Assembly: GCA_922989275.2 (NCBI GenBank)
Contig: OV277864.1
Coordinates: 6,696,001 to 6,760,000 of the forward strand
Origin: Gari tellinella
Lineage: Eukaryota > Mollusca > Bivalvia > Cardiida > Psammobiidae
Direction of reading: 5' to 3'
Length of the DNA stretch: 64,000 bases
Under the pieces are notes generated by a model that was not told the DNA's origin, did not search any database, and was given only the letters and a program-made list of their open reading frames with translations. The translations under genes were made by a program, and so were the position numbers. This document shows positions 43,780-54,000 of the stretch, piece after piece; position 1 is the first letter of the stretch, and each line of letters opens with the position of its first letter.

Positions 43780-43816
43780 AATACCTCCAGATAAAGGGAT
43801 ACATGCAATCTCAACC

Positions 43817-44338
43817 ACAGTAAAACCTCTCTATTATGACCACTGACTTATGTTATTTATCAGCTAGGTGTTTCATGCAGGTGACAGCTTAACCCATTAC
43901 CCCATAGCTTATTTCTAGTATTGAAGAGAAGTGACAACTTAAAGCAGGTTGAAAGTAAAGCAGAATGTGCCTTAAGGCACATTCTGCTTTGCTTTTAGCC
44001 TGCTTTAAGCTACCATCTGCTACAATATCGAAAATATTTTTTATCATACATATTTTTGACTATATAAATGGACACTATTTCCTTTAGTGGAGGAATAAGT
44101 GAGAGGCGTAAAAAGGCGTATTTATGGGGTAACGGGTTAAAGCAAGCTGAATGTAAAACAGAAAGTTCCTAAAGGACAGCTTAAAGCAAGATGAATGTCA
44201 AACAGAAAGCCCCTAAAGGAGCTCTCTGTTTTACATTCACTATATACCTTAAGCAATAAGAAGCCACCTGTCTTTTATACAATCAATTAGCTGCTTTTTA
44301 GCCTTCTTTAATGGTGGTAATAGAGAGGTTTTACTGTA
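43817..44338. mobile_element. Family C MITE split by a family B MITE
   Basis: ACAGTAAAACCTCTCTATTA to AATAGAGAGGTTTTACTGT. It also has an internal partial duplication of the AGCTTAAAGCAAGATGAATG block (44,142-44,205). Confidence 0.85.
43889..44140. mobile_element. Family B MITE nested at the TTAA of family C
   Basis: Flanks read gacagcTTAA|CCC and GGG|TTAAagcaag. Without the insert the site is gacagcTTAAagcaag, the usual family C text. This shows family B duplicates TTAA on insertion. The stem centre is GTGCCTTAAGGCAC. Confidence 0.9.
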
Positions 44339-44394
44339 CTATAGTCTATATGTTTCTATTTTATGACTACTCATCAGTATAATCTCTGTATTTG

Positions 44395-44450
44395 AAAACA
44401 GTATAGACCATGATCAGACCTAGGTTCAAGGTCTGCACTGTTTGTCTTAC
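44395..44450. repeat. Family A-type hairpin remnant
   Basis: gaaaacagtatagaccatga pairs with caaggtctgcactgtttgtc. A further remnant is near 44,645-44,695 (tgatcagacatatcagggtc). Confidence 0.5.
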
Positions 44451-44949
44451 TTTTCTGATTTTTTTCTAAGAACCAGCCTTAGGAATCAATATATACTGGT
44501 CAGTTTCCAAAAGTGCATGGTACATAATTATGACTCCAAATTCTGCATAAAAAGGGTCAACTTGTTGATTTAAAACTTCTATCTATTAGCCAACCACCTT
44601 TGCAAAAAGTTTGGTTCAGATCCTAGAGGAAAACTGAAGAACCTGATCAGACATATCAGGGTCTGTCTTATCTGGATCTACACTGTTTGTAAAGAGTGTC
44701 AATGTATATACTAACAGTGGAAGAAGGGTTAACAATTATTCTGGAATACATGTAACACCACACGGGTAATATTTATCAATCACGACTCAGGAGCTGTCTG
44801 ATCTGAGTCAAAGCTATGTGTATTTGCAAAGGATGCATACACTCTTGTCATTGCACATTAATTTTTATCACAATTTTAATGGTTAATCACACTTTGAAAT
44901 GACATCTAGATAATATGTATACAGGATATCTTGTGTAAAGTGGCTATTC

Positions 44950-45145
44950 TCAGAGCAACAGATAAGGGTAGTTTTTCAAAACTTAAAATCTTTATTTCTG
45001 AATAAAACCCTATGGTGTCACTACTCATTAGAATCGTCTCTTCGAGACGATTCTAATGAGTAGTAACACCATAGGATTTGGTGCTGAAATGAGTGATTAA
45101 ATGTTTGATTTGTTGAAATAACTACCTCTTATCTGAAGCCCTGTA
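44950..45145. mobile_element. Family D MITE, perfect centre
   Basis: The arms TACTCATTAGAATCGTCTC and GAGACGATTCTAATGAGTA pair without mismatch around TTC. The end text is ctcttatctgaagccctg. Confidence 0.8.
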
Positions 45146-45275
45146 TTCTGTCAAGAAGCTTAGATACTTTAAATAACAACCCATTACAAAAAGAAACATT
45201 TCTGCTTTGCACTTTTGTCTTGCATTTAACTTCCAGAGGTCTGCTGATATTAAATACTAACAGTTCATTTTATTT

Positions 45276-45526
45276 TTAACCCTTTCCCCCATAGAAGCGC
45301 CTTTTAGCGGATATGATTTATTCATCCGCTGAAGAAATAGTTCCAATTTAATCAGTTATGAATATGTATTATGGGGAATATTTTCTATATTATAGCACAT
45401 GATAGCTTAAAGCAGGCTGAAAGTAAAGCAGAATGCGCCTAAGGGCGCATTCTGCTTTACTTTCAACCAGCTTTAAGTAGTCACCTATCTTCAATATTAT
45501 AACTAGGCTATCAGGTAAAGGGTTAA
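45276..45526. mobile_element. Family B TTAA MITE, CG version
   Basis: TTAACCCTTTCCCCCATAGA to AGGTAAAGGGTTAA. The stem AATGCGCCTAAGGGCGCATT pairs fully. Confidence 0.85.
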
Positions 45527-45589
45527 ACAAAGCTAATCATAAGGTTGACTTTAGTATAATTTATTTAAGAGCTATAGATACACAGTCTA

Positions 45590-45715
45590 ACCTGTATTAA
45601 GCAACTTCTAAAATTGTAGCCTATACGATAAGTGGTAAGCTTATAATACAGGACAAATGTATTTCAGTAACAGGAGCTTTCAGCATTACCTTTGTCCTAC
45701 ATTAAGCTGTCAGCT
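45590..45715. repeat. Family H MITE, eroded
   Basis: cctgtattaagcaacttcta and ttgtcctacattaagctgtc are the ends. The palindrome is weak. Confidence 0.55.
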
Positions 45716-45721
45716 GTCAAA

Positions 45722-45963
45722 TCCGTTACTCAATTATAGCCTGTTTCTAGTTTTGAAGACAGATAATCAATTAAAGCAGGTTGAAAGCAAAGCAGAATGT
45801 GTCTTTTCTACTTTACTTTTAGCCTGCTTTTAGCTACTATCTGCTAGGATTTAGAAAATATTTTCTTTTGGTACATGTTCATCACTGTATAAATTAATAA
45901 GAACTATTTTCTACAATGGATGAATAAATTATGTGTGCTAAAAGGCATTTCTATGGGGTTAAG
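45722..45963. mobile_element. Family B MITE, diverged
   Basis: tccgttactcaattatagcc to TTTCTATGGGGTTAA. The stem is shortened (gcagaatgtgtcttttctac). Confidence 0.65.
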
Positions 45964-46048
45964 GATTCAGCAGTCAGCTGTCTTAAAATATGCATACTAC
46001 TGAATTTAAAAGTTGTCAAATGCAGGTTTGACTGTAAACTTAACAAAC

Positions 46049-46278
46049 CTTCCATAAAAGGGTTTGAGTTTTTGTTATAGGAGCCAAGTTTGTAAGCACT
46101 CGACTTGTCTGATCCTGTTGTTGCAATGCAAGCACTGGCATTCATTAGCTTTTTGTCTGTATCTGAGCAGTTCACAGCACCACAGAACGCCAAGGTGAAA
46201 TTACATCCCTTTTGTCCACTGGCCTCATTGCTTATACAGCTGACTTCAGGATTCTGTGTATAATTCAACTGCCAAGAT
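46049..46278 (-). CDS. MRH-type membrane protein gene, exon 2
   Basis: Acceptor GGTTTCTTTCATCAG, donor GGAAG|GTTTGT. It starts one base into no complete codon (incoming phase 2) and holds 76 codons plus one base. SWQLNYTQNPEVSC, CNFTLAFCGAVNC and ACIATTGSDKSSAYKLGSY follow the order of an MRH/Atg27-type lumenal domain, in which C..FxxCG..C..C..C..YxLG is typical. Several N-x-S/T sites fit a secreted glycoprotein domain. Confidence 0.75.
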
Positions 46279-46693
46279 CTGATGAAAGAAACCAATACAT
46301 GTATTAGGGTTGTCTCAAAAGTTTGTGGACTATCGCTGTAATTTCTGTATCTGTGAAAGAAATCACATGATATTTCAAAGAGCTCTCCATGAGAAGCTGC
46401 AAAGTGAACTCTTATGGTAATGTGTTCGACATTTTCAAGTTAAATTTCATTTGTTTGTACCTGTATGAACCTTGAATTGATATTCTGGTAACTAAATTAC
46501 TGTTCCTGTATCCGGCAGATTGAATTCAGACTAATTGCTACCTTTTTTTCAAAGACTGCTTAAAAGATTTAGAGTTTTTGTCTTCTAAAAGACATATAGT
46601 TCTATATGAAAGAGCATACAGTCTTCAGTCTGATCGCAAGTAAGAAAATCAATGTTTCTGGTTTCGCACCGACTTGTTTTACATACACTCACA

Positions 46694-46919
46694 GTGGAGA
46701 ATCTGTTATTCTTTCCCGTTTAAACGCAAACGTACGCAAACGCAAAGCACTAAAACGTAGAAAATAACAACTTTTGGACAATTCTGATATTTCATGTTTA
46801 TCATGGTGGCAAATAGTTTGGAGCCCGGCGTCTGATCTGGCTCCAAACTGTTTGCACTGCAAATAATAGTTTTAGCGTAAACGCGTTTATTGGGAAAGAA
46901 TAACAGATTCTCCACTGTA
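46694..46919. repeat. Family J palindromic element with family A hairpin
   Basis: AGTGGAGAATCTGTTATTCT on the left is inverted at 46,900-46,918. A hairpin GGAGCCCGGCGTCTGATCTGG..CTCCAAACTGTTTGC lies inside. It makes the nearby 100-codon minus frame non-genic. Confidence 0.7.
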
Positions 46920-47029
46920 CTCATAATAATCACAGTCCAATCTAGCCATTTATCACTGTCATCCTCTACAAATAAAATGCGTCCAATCTCCTTCACAGAT
47001 CTATACATTCATTAGTTACTCACAGACAG

Positions 47030-48250
47030 GCCTGAAACATTTTAAGTTTTGTGAACATAGACCCACACACGTGTGCAGTCATTTGCTCAGAACAGACCTT
47101 AACGCAGAACCTTAATGTTGACTCTAGCAGGGTTAGAAATTAGCTAAAAGTTACACTTGCATTTTTTTGCGAGTGACTTTTGAACTTACTCGCAAAATGC
47201 AAAAACTACTCGCGAAAGTTAAACTGTCATTCTGAACATATATGTTTTAACTTTTAACCCGACACAGACGTGTAGAAATCAAATACGATCTACCTACACT
47301 TCGTGTATTTCATAGTTGTGCATTTGTGGTTACAGCTGACAAGGGATAAGATCTTGATTTTCATATCTATGTGTACATACCAAAGGAGTATTTTTCTTAC
47401 ATTTTATAATATTGGGGAGAATGCATGCTGTATGCACTATGCAGACCGCACACGATTTCATTACTCGAAAATTAGGTCAGGTTTAGATTGCCAATCCGTC
47501 TACGATACAAACGTTTTTTTCACTGGTCGTATATTTTAGGGCTGTGGTAAATAAACAGTATGTCACAGTAGAATTAGAAGTATACTTGTACTCGTGCGAG
47601 TCTTTTAAATGGCCTCGTCTTTGAAGAACGGTTTCGGTTGTTGAGTCTTTGATAAGAATTGTTTACACATCGGAACTCCGAAATAGCAAAGTGCGCGTTT
47701 CATTAGCCAATGAGAATTGGGAAAGTCCGTCATTACGTCATTCTTACAGACAAAAAAGAGGTTGAAACTGCCCTAGAAGCTATGATTGGCTTACGAAAAG
47801 TATTCGCTTGTCTACTCGTCCATTTCCGCCACTCGAAATGTTACGGAATAAACCGAGCATAGCCTTACAGACGCTATACTGTGTTTAGCTGTCCGAAAAA
47901 CCGTACTCGCATTTTTTTGCGAGTTTGTTGAAAAATCACTTGCAATTTACAAATTCCACTCGCATTTTGCGAGTATGCGAGCTTAAATTCGAACCCTGTC
48001 TAGAGGTCAAGGTCAAAGGTCAAGGCAACCAAACTATGGTGCATTGTGGTCTTCTCATTGAGACCCATCAGCATTGAGGTCAACGTCAAAGCCATCAAAC
48101 TGTGGAGCATCATGGTCTACTCATTTAGGCACATCAGCTTATGAAGTTTCGTGACCATAGGTGCAGTCGTTTGCTGAGTTTATCATATCCAAGTCCCGGA
48201 CGTCGGGGCTATAGCATAAGCCCCCCTCACTTCGTGCAGGTGAGCTAAAA
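47030..48250. repeat. GAGCTAAAAA-family element split by an 871-bp insert
   Basis: The right end reads cttcgtgcaggtgagctaaa. Both flanks of the insert carry ggtcaaggtcaaaggtcaag-like text and aacatagacccacacacgtg / accataggtgcagtcgtttg, which are related blocks. Confidence 0.6.
47128..47998. mobile_element. 871-bp TIR element with TCTAG target duplication
   Basis: It starts CAGGGTTAGAAATTAGC and ends GCTTAAATTCGAACCCTG. TCTAG flanks both sides (47,123-47,127; 47,999-48,003). Subterminal blocks ACTCGCAAAATGC and GCATTTTTTTGCGAG occur in inverted orientation at both ends. No transposase frame. Confidence 0.8.
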
Positions 48251-48420
48251 ATACTTCCTTTCCGAAAAAGCTTGTGGCTTTTTTATACCATTCATTAAAG
48301 CACTACACAACAATATGTAACTGTAATTTTATGAAGAAATCAGTGTCTGGTTTTGGATTTTGATTTGAATGGATTAACCCATCTGACAGCGTTTTATGAC
48401 AGCAGAGTGAGAATTACGCT

Positions 48421-48972
48421 CCCTTAAAGCGACTCGCAACCGGATGGTGTACTTGTCAAAATAAAATAAAATACTCAAATAAAAGCAAATTTGTGGCATT
48501 ATTTGGCTTCTGACATTAAAAAAATATGATCAGTCCAAAAAAAGTCTCAAGAATCGTCACCGAATCTTAGATTTTTAGATATTTTCCATCGTTTTTCTAT
48601 ACCGACTAGTAGACGGTATAGTTGTTGCTGTTGCTTCTCTACACGGGCTCAGACCTAAACACGAGCCGAATTACGAAGTTGTATGCACTTTCGACCGCAA
48701 CACATTGAAATACGTTAAATCGATCCGAGATAAACGGATAGTTCCGTGGTCCATTGGTCTAAGCGGTTTCCCCTATTTTGCCTTCTGTCCGCCAATGCCG
48801 GGCCATGGGTTCGAATCCCACCAGAGACCAATATTTTTTTTTATTGAAATTCATTTTTTTTAAACAGAATTTCTTATCCTAAACTAATTCTTTACCATTT
48901 ATATAAGCGTTTGACACATATTTACAAATTACTATTTTTAATGCACCATCTGGTTGCGAGTCGCTTTAAGGG
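48421..48972. mobile_element. TIR element carrying a tRNA-like sequence
   Basis: The left end CCCTTAAAGCGACTCGCAAC, then CGGATGGTG, is mirrored on the right by CACCATCTGGTTGCGAGTCG, then CTTTAAGGG. The ends are 29 bp with a single mismatch. The interior is AT-rich except for the tRNA-like block at 48,741-48,829. Confidence 0.85.
48741..48829 (+). repeat. tRNA-like sequence (pol III boxes), probably SINE head or tRNA pseudogene
   Basis: It has an A-box-like TTGGTCTAAGCGG, a B-box GGTTCGAATCC and a CCA-like end (agagacca) followed by a T8 run that could stop RNA polymerase III. The T arm pairs imperfectly and the acceptor stem does not close well. A functional tRNA is therefore not claimed. 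The length would suit a long-variable-arm (Ser/Leu type) ancestor. Confidence 0.5.
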
Positions 48973-49399
48973 GAACAAAAAGTTCACTGCAAAAACACCA
49001 TAATTAGTTTCCAAAGAAAAATTGTGGCCGTCTTTTTGCACAATTCATTTAAAGACATATGCAATTGATACCTTTCATGAAGAAAACAATGTTTCCTTTT
49101 TATTTAAATGCATCAATAAAGCTGACAAAGTTTTTGACAGCAGATTAAGAGAAATAGAAGAATTGAGGTGCGCAAAAGCCTAAAGTGGTTAAATTATGCT
49201 TCAGCTGAAAACTTAGACAAGTATAAAGGGCAGTGATTTTATAAAAAAACAACCAAACGATTTTCATATTGATCTACAGGAAAGAAAATAATCAGAAACT
49301 TCCAGGATAAAATAAAAGTTTAAACTTTATTTCTTTTACTTCAGGACTAAGTCGGCAGTGTGATTAATAGCAATTCCGGTTGGTTTTTACTTAACTTTA

Positions 49400-49437
49400 T
49401 CGACCGGTTTCTGTCCTTCTAGACCTTCATCAGGATA
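49400..49437 (-). ncRNA. Possible hammerhead-ribozyme-like remnant
   Basis: The minus strand contains CTGATGA, then AGGTC-TAGAA-GGACA, then GAAAC and a GTC, the order of hammerhead core motifs known from Penelope-like and related elements. Stem II pairs only partly, so activity is doubtful. It could also be a chance motif in a repeat. Confidence 0.25.
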
Positions 49438-49659
49438 CACAAAAAATATACAAAACATAGACATGAAGTACAAAATATCAATTTTAAAATGTTACGTGAC
49501 TGATTGTTCTTTTCCTAGAGTTCCTGAACAACATGAAAATGGATGCATTGCAACAAAGATGAAATGAAAGATGAATGTGTAAATGATAAAAATCCTTTGT
49601 TATTGTCATCTGTATTCCTTAATTAGTCCTGTTTAAAGGCGCCATAAACAATGCCGAGA

Positions 49660-49898
49660 GTCTCATCAGTTTATTTCTTTTACATCGATTATGAAACAAG
49701 CTACATGAACTTATACAAATCACTCTCGATGGCTCGAATGGTGGCGTATTTGGTCCTTTCTGTGGGAGGAAACCTGAGTGCCTACAGAAAACCCAGGTAT
49801 TCGGACTGGTGACCAATGTATACTGCCCGACCCGGGATCAAACTCGAGACAGCATTGGTGAGAAGCAGGTGGCTACCACTGCACTATCCGAAATCCCA
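49660..49898 (-). repeat. tRNA-derived SINE
   Basis: The minus strand begins GGGATTTCGGATAGTGCAGT with an A-box-like TAGTGCAGTGGTAGC. It then has a GAGTTTGATCCCGGG B-box region, and a body shared with 39,310-39,565 ending near tgtaaaagaaataaactg. Confidence 0.7.
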
Positions 49899-50249
49899 AC
49901 TTCCAGGATAAGGGTGGCAATCTCGGAGTACTGTGTACATACTTCTCGTGGCAATAAACAATTGAGTGTTAAAGATTTACCGTTTCAATAACCAGCATTA
50001 TGAATAAACCCAGTCTAAGAAGGATCTTGTGGAGTATACGCATTGAAGTATAAGTTGAAGTCTAAAGTGTTCTACGCTGAACCAATGTGGTAACGACAGG
50101 TATGTTGGCTGATAAATAGAGTGTTGTTGACCTGCTAGTGAAACAGGAAACTGCCAGGCCTTCAGCGCTGTTAATAACTTCAAACACATGAAATATGTCA
50201 AAGTGAAAGTTGTTTGTAAAAGGGGCTAAATGTTGTGAATGTAGCTTGC

Positions 50250-50410
50250 CTTGGTTGGAGAAGGGTGTCAATGTGATAAAACCCGCTTGTTAACCCACAG
50301 ATAGCTTCGTGAATATCATTATTAGTATGAATTAACCCTGTCGTTCCTGACAAAGTCAAAATCAACAGAAAATTCAAGAAGCAATTTATTCTGCTCGAGT
50401 GATCCGCCAT
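50250..50410 (-). CDS. MRH-type membrane protein gene, exon 1 (signal peptide)
   Basis: ATG 50,410 lies in AAGATGGCGG, a strong start context that also resembles a YY1 site. An in-frame ATG 12 bases upstream is weaker. The exon encodes a signal peptide (CFLNFLLILTLSGTTG) and the start of the lumenal domain (HEAICGLTSGFYHIDTLL). The chosen end is a GC-type donor (CCAAG|GCAAGC), which gives phase 2 as exon 2 requires. An alternative donor at GG|GTTAAC near 50,299 also has phase 2. The six exons together give 299 residues: signal, lumenal domain to about 215, span about 222-250, cytosolic tail to 299. Confidence 0.6.
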
Positions 50411-50434
50411 CTTTTTGGTCATGTGATGTTTTCA

Positions 50435-50507
50435 GGGTCCATGGAAAAACCCCATACGACTGGCACACTACGGGTCCATGGAAAACCCCATACGACTGGC
50501 ACACTAC
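50435..50507. repeat. Two tandem 36-37-bp repeats in the 5' flank of the MRH gene
   Basis: gggtccatggaaaa..ccccatacgactggcacactac occurs twice back to back, 25-97 bp upstream of ATG 50,410 on the minus strand, so in the promoter or 5' UTR. Confidence 0.85.
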
Positions 50508-50805
50508 TGGCATACTACCGAGAGCCTGCCCATACGTATCCATACGAGTTGAATCTATACCTTAGGGCCATTTTTATAGGTATTATTCTATCATACATGT
50601 TAAATATGATCATTATGAAGATATTCTATCAAAAAAATTAAATGAAATCCCATTATTAATCCTATAATATTGATATTTCCAAATACGTATGAATATCCCA
50701 TACGAGTAAATGACCACCAGGGCCAAATACGAGTTGAATCTATACTATAGGTCTACGTGTGTGGATATAAGTCTATCTTAAAAATATATTATCATAATAT
50801 ATACA

Positions 50806-50999
50806 TGTAGTATATTTATAGTACACATTGTCGGCACTCTTAGCGTATGCGGTACCATGTTAAGTCAGTGTTTTATACTGTACCATTCATTTGATCTTGC
50901 TTCGGTTCTGTTCGTTATATTTAGACCACGTGTATTTTACAATAATAAATAGTAAACTGTGAAACGTTCTCTGCTTGAGTTTCTTCCCAATATATAACA
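50806..50999 (+). repeat. Left LTR (194 bp)
   Basis: TGTAGTATATTTATAG to CCCAATATATAACA. Base-for-base identical to the right LTR. It contains tttatactgtacc and aataataaatagtaaac, possible promoter and polyadenylation regions. Confidence 0.95.
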
Positions 51000-51066
51000 T
51001 TGGCGACGAGGATTGTGGATTGTTTCGATCGTGAGATAAGTCAGGGACTTATTTGGCTCAGTCAAA

Positions 51067-54000
51067 ATGCCACAAATTGGTAAACTCGGGGAGTTTATTG
51101 AAGGAAAAGAGAATTTTTCCAACTACAAAGAACGCATGGAACAGTTTTTCGATGCTAACGATGTCAAGGACGAAAAGAAGTTAGCCGTGTTTCTGTCGGT
51201 AATTGGACCGGTAGCTTATGGAGTTTTGAAAAACCTCATCTCGCCTGCGCTGCCTAAGGACAAAGAGTTTGACAATCTAGTGCTAACATTAGAAAATCAC
51301 TATATGCCAAAACCGTTGGTAATCTCGGAGAGATTTAAGTTCAATAAAAGGAATCAACAAGAAGGGGAGACAGTGTCAGCGTATGTGGTTGAGTTGAAGA
51401 AGATGTCGGCTCATTGTGAGTTTGGAGCGTTTCTCAATGAGGCAATAAGAGACAGGTTAGTTTGTGGACTTCGTTCTGAAAACATTCAAAAGAAACTTTT
51501 GTCAACAGATCCCTTGACATTTGATGAAGCAGTCAAAATTGCAGTAGCTATGGAAACGGCTGACAAAGACTCAACTTCATTTAGCTGTATTAAAAATGTG
51601 TCATTTGTTAAAGACAGAATGAAGGGACACAATCAGAATCAAAGGCCAAAACAACAAAAACAATGGAAACAACCTGTTCGACAGTCTACATGTTATCGCT
51701 GTGGGGAAGCACATCACCCGGACAAGTGTAAACACAAGGACACAAAATGTTTTAAATGTGAACGTAAAGGTCATTTAGCACGGAAATGTAGAGGCTCAGC
51801 ACGTACACACCTGGTTGAAGAGGAAGAATTGAGTGAAGAAGTTGATGAATTAGGGATCTACTCAGTGTACATGAATGAAACGGTTGACGGAAGCTCGGGT
51901 AAATATGAGATATCACTGACAGTGGGTAACCGAGAGGTTTCTATGCAATTAGACACAGGGAGTGCTTGTACAATTGTGAATCAAGAGACATACCAGAAGT
52001 TGTTGTCCAAGTATAGGCTGAAGAAAGCTTCAGTGACACTAAAATCATACTCAGGAGACAATATCAATGTGCTTGGGGAAATCACAGTGCCAGTGAAATA
52101 CAAGAAACAAGTAATAAAGGAACTTAAGTTGTTGGTAGTTAATGGTAGGAAACCAAACTTGCTAGGAAGAGACTGGTTGAAAGTAATAAAACTGGACTGG
52201 AAAGAGATCTTTGAAGTTCACCGGGTGAACATGGAAAAGTCTGAAACTTTAGAAAGTTTGAAAGCAGAATACCGAGATCTATTTGAGAAAGACAATAAGC
52301 CAATTCAGGGATTTAAGGCAAGAATAAAGGTGAAAGAACAGGCAAGTCCAATTTTCTGTAAGGCCAGACCAGTGCCCTACGCGTTAAAAAGTCAGGTGAC
52401 AGAAGAGCTTGAAAGGCTGGAGGCTGAGGGAATTATCGAACATGTTGAAAATAGCCAATGGGCCGCGCCACTGGTGGTAGTTCCAAAACCGAATAATAAA
52501 CTTCGTCTTTGTGGGGACTACAAGGTTACGGTAAACCGAGAAATAAGTGAGGAACAATATCCTTTGCCAAATACAGATGACATGTTTGCCACACTGGCTG
52601 GTGGGCAGAAATTCACCAAGCTGGACCTTTCGCAGGCTTATACCCAGTTGGAACTAGAAGAGGATTCAAAACAGTTTCTGACGCTGAATACACACAAGGG
52701 GTTGTTCAGATGTAAACGGTTAGCTTACGGGGTAAGCTCCGCTCCTGCCATTTTTCAGTCGGTAATGGACACGGTGCTCGCGGGTTTGACAGGAGTGGTG
52801 TGCAGGATAGACGATATCCTCATAACGGCAAGTAATGATGAAAGTCATCTGGGTACCTTGAAAACAGTACTGGAAAGACTGCGAAAGCACCATATAAAGC
52901 TGAATAGGGAAAAATGCAAGTTCATGGAGGACCAAGTGGTTTACATGGGACACACAGTTGATGCAGAGGGCATCCACACAACAGAGGAGAAGACCAGGGC
53001 AGTCAGGGACGCACCGGCTCCAACAAACGTAAGCACCTTGAGGTCTTATTTGGGCTTGATAAATTATTATGGACAATTCCTCCCAAATTTGTCATCTATT
53101 TTGCACCCACTACATCAGTTGCTACGTAAAGAGGTCAAGTGGGAATGGTCGACAGAATGTGAGGAGGCTTTTCAGGCAAGTAAACAACTATTGTCGAGTA
53201 GTCAGCTCTTGGTACACTACGACATGCAGAAAGAGCTGAAGTTGGCCTGCGACGCTTCATCGTATGGACTGGGAGCAGTAATATCGCACGTTATGGAAGA
53301 TGGCTCAGAAAAGCCAATAGCATATGCCTCCAGGACATTGACCAGCGCCGAGAAAAACTACTCGCAAATTGAAAAGGAAGCTCTAGGTATCATTTTCGGG
53401 GTAGAGAAATTTCATAAATATCTGTATGGACGAAAATTTACTCTGATAACAGACCATCAGGCTCTAACAACCATACTAGGGCCCAAGAAAGGAGTTCCTA
53501 CGCTAGCAGCGGCTAGAATTCAAAGGTGGGCAATCACCTTATCAGCATACGATTATGTAATAGTCTACCGAAAGTCTGAAGATCATGGCAACTGTGACGG
53601 GCTCTCTAGACTTCCATTAAAAAGTATGGATAGGGTACATAGTGTTGAAGTCAATACTTCATATCTCCAAGACCTGCCTATTGACAGCAAAGTGATAGGT
53701 GAAGCAACAAGACTAGACTCAGTGTTAAGCAAAGTGTACGACTGGACTATGCATGGTTGGCCGAATCATGTGGAGGACATTAACTTTAAACCATTTTTTG
53801 CAAGAAGAATGGAACTGTCTGTGGATCAAGACGTTCTGCTGTGGGGGTTAAGGGTGATTATACCACCAAAACTTCAGGGAACGATGCTTAAAGAAATACA
53901 CAGTGAGCATTTGGGAATGTCTCGAATGAAAGCGTTAGCCAGGGGCTACATATGGTGGCCAAATCTTGATGCGGAAATTGAAGCAGTAGTGAAGGCATGT

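Noticed and set aside
46706..47008. 100-codon minus frame upstream of MRH exon 2, considered as an extra exon
   Set aside because: Most of it is the family J/A palindromic element, and it has no boundary with the phase required.
48741..48829. Functional tRNA gene
   Set aside because: The B box is good, but the acceptor and T stems do not pair properly. It lies inside a transposon, so it is reported only as tRNA-like.
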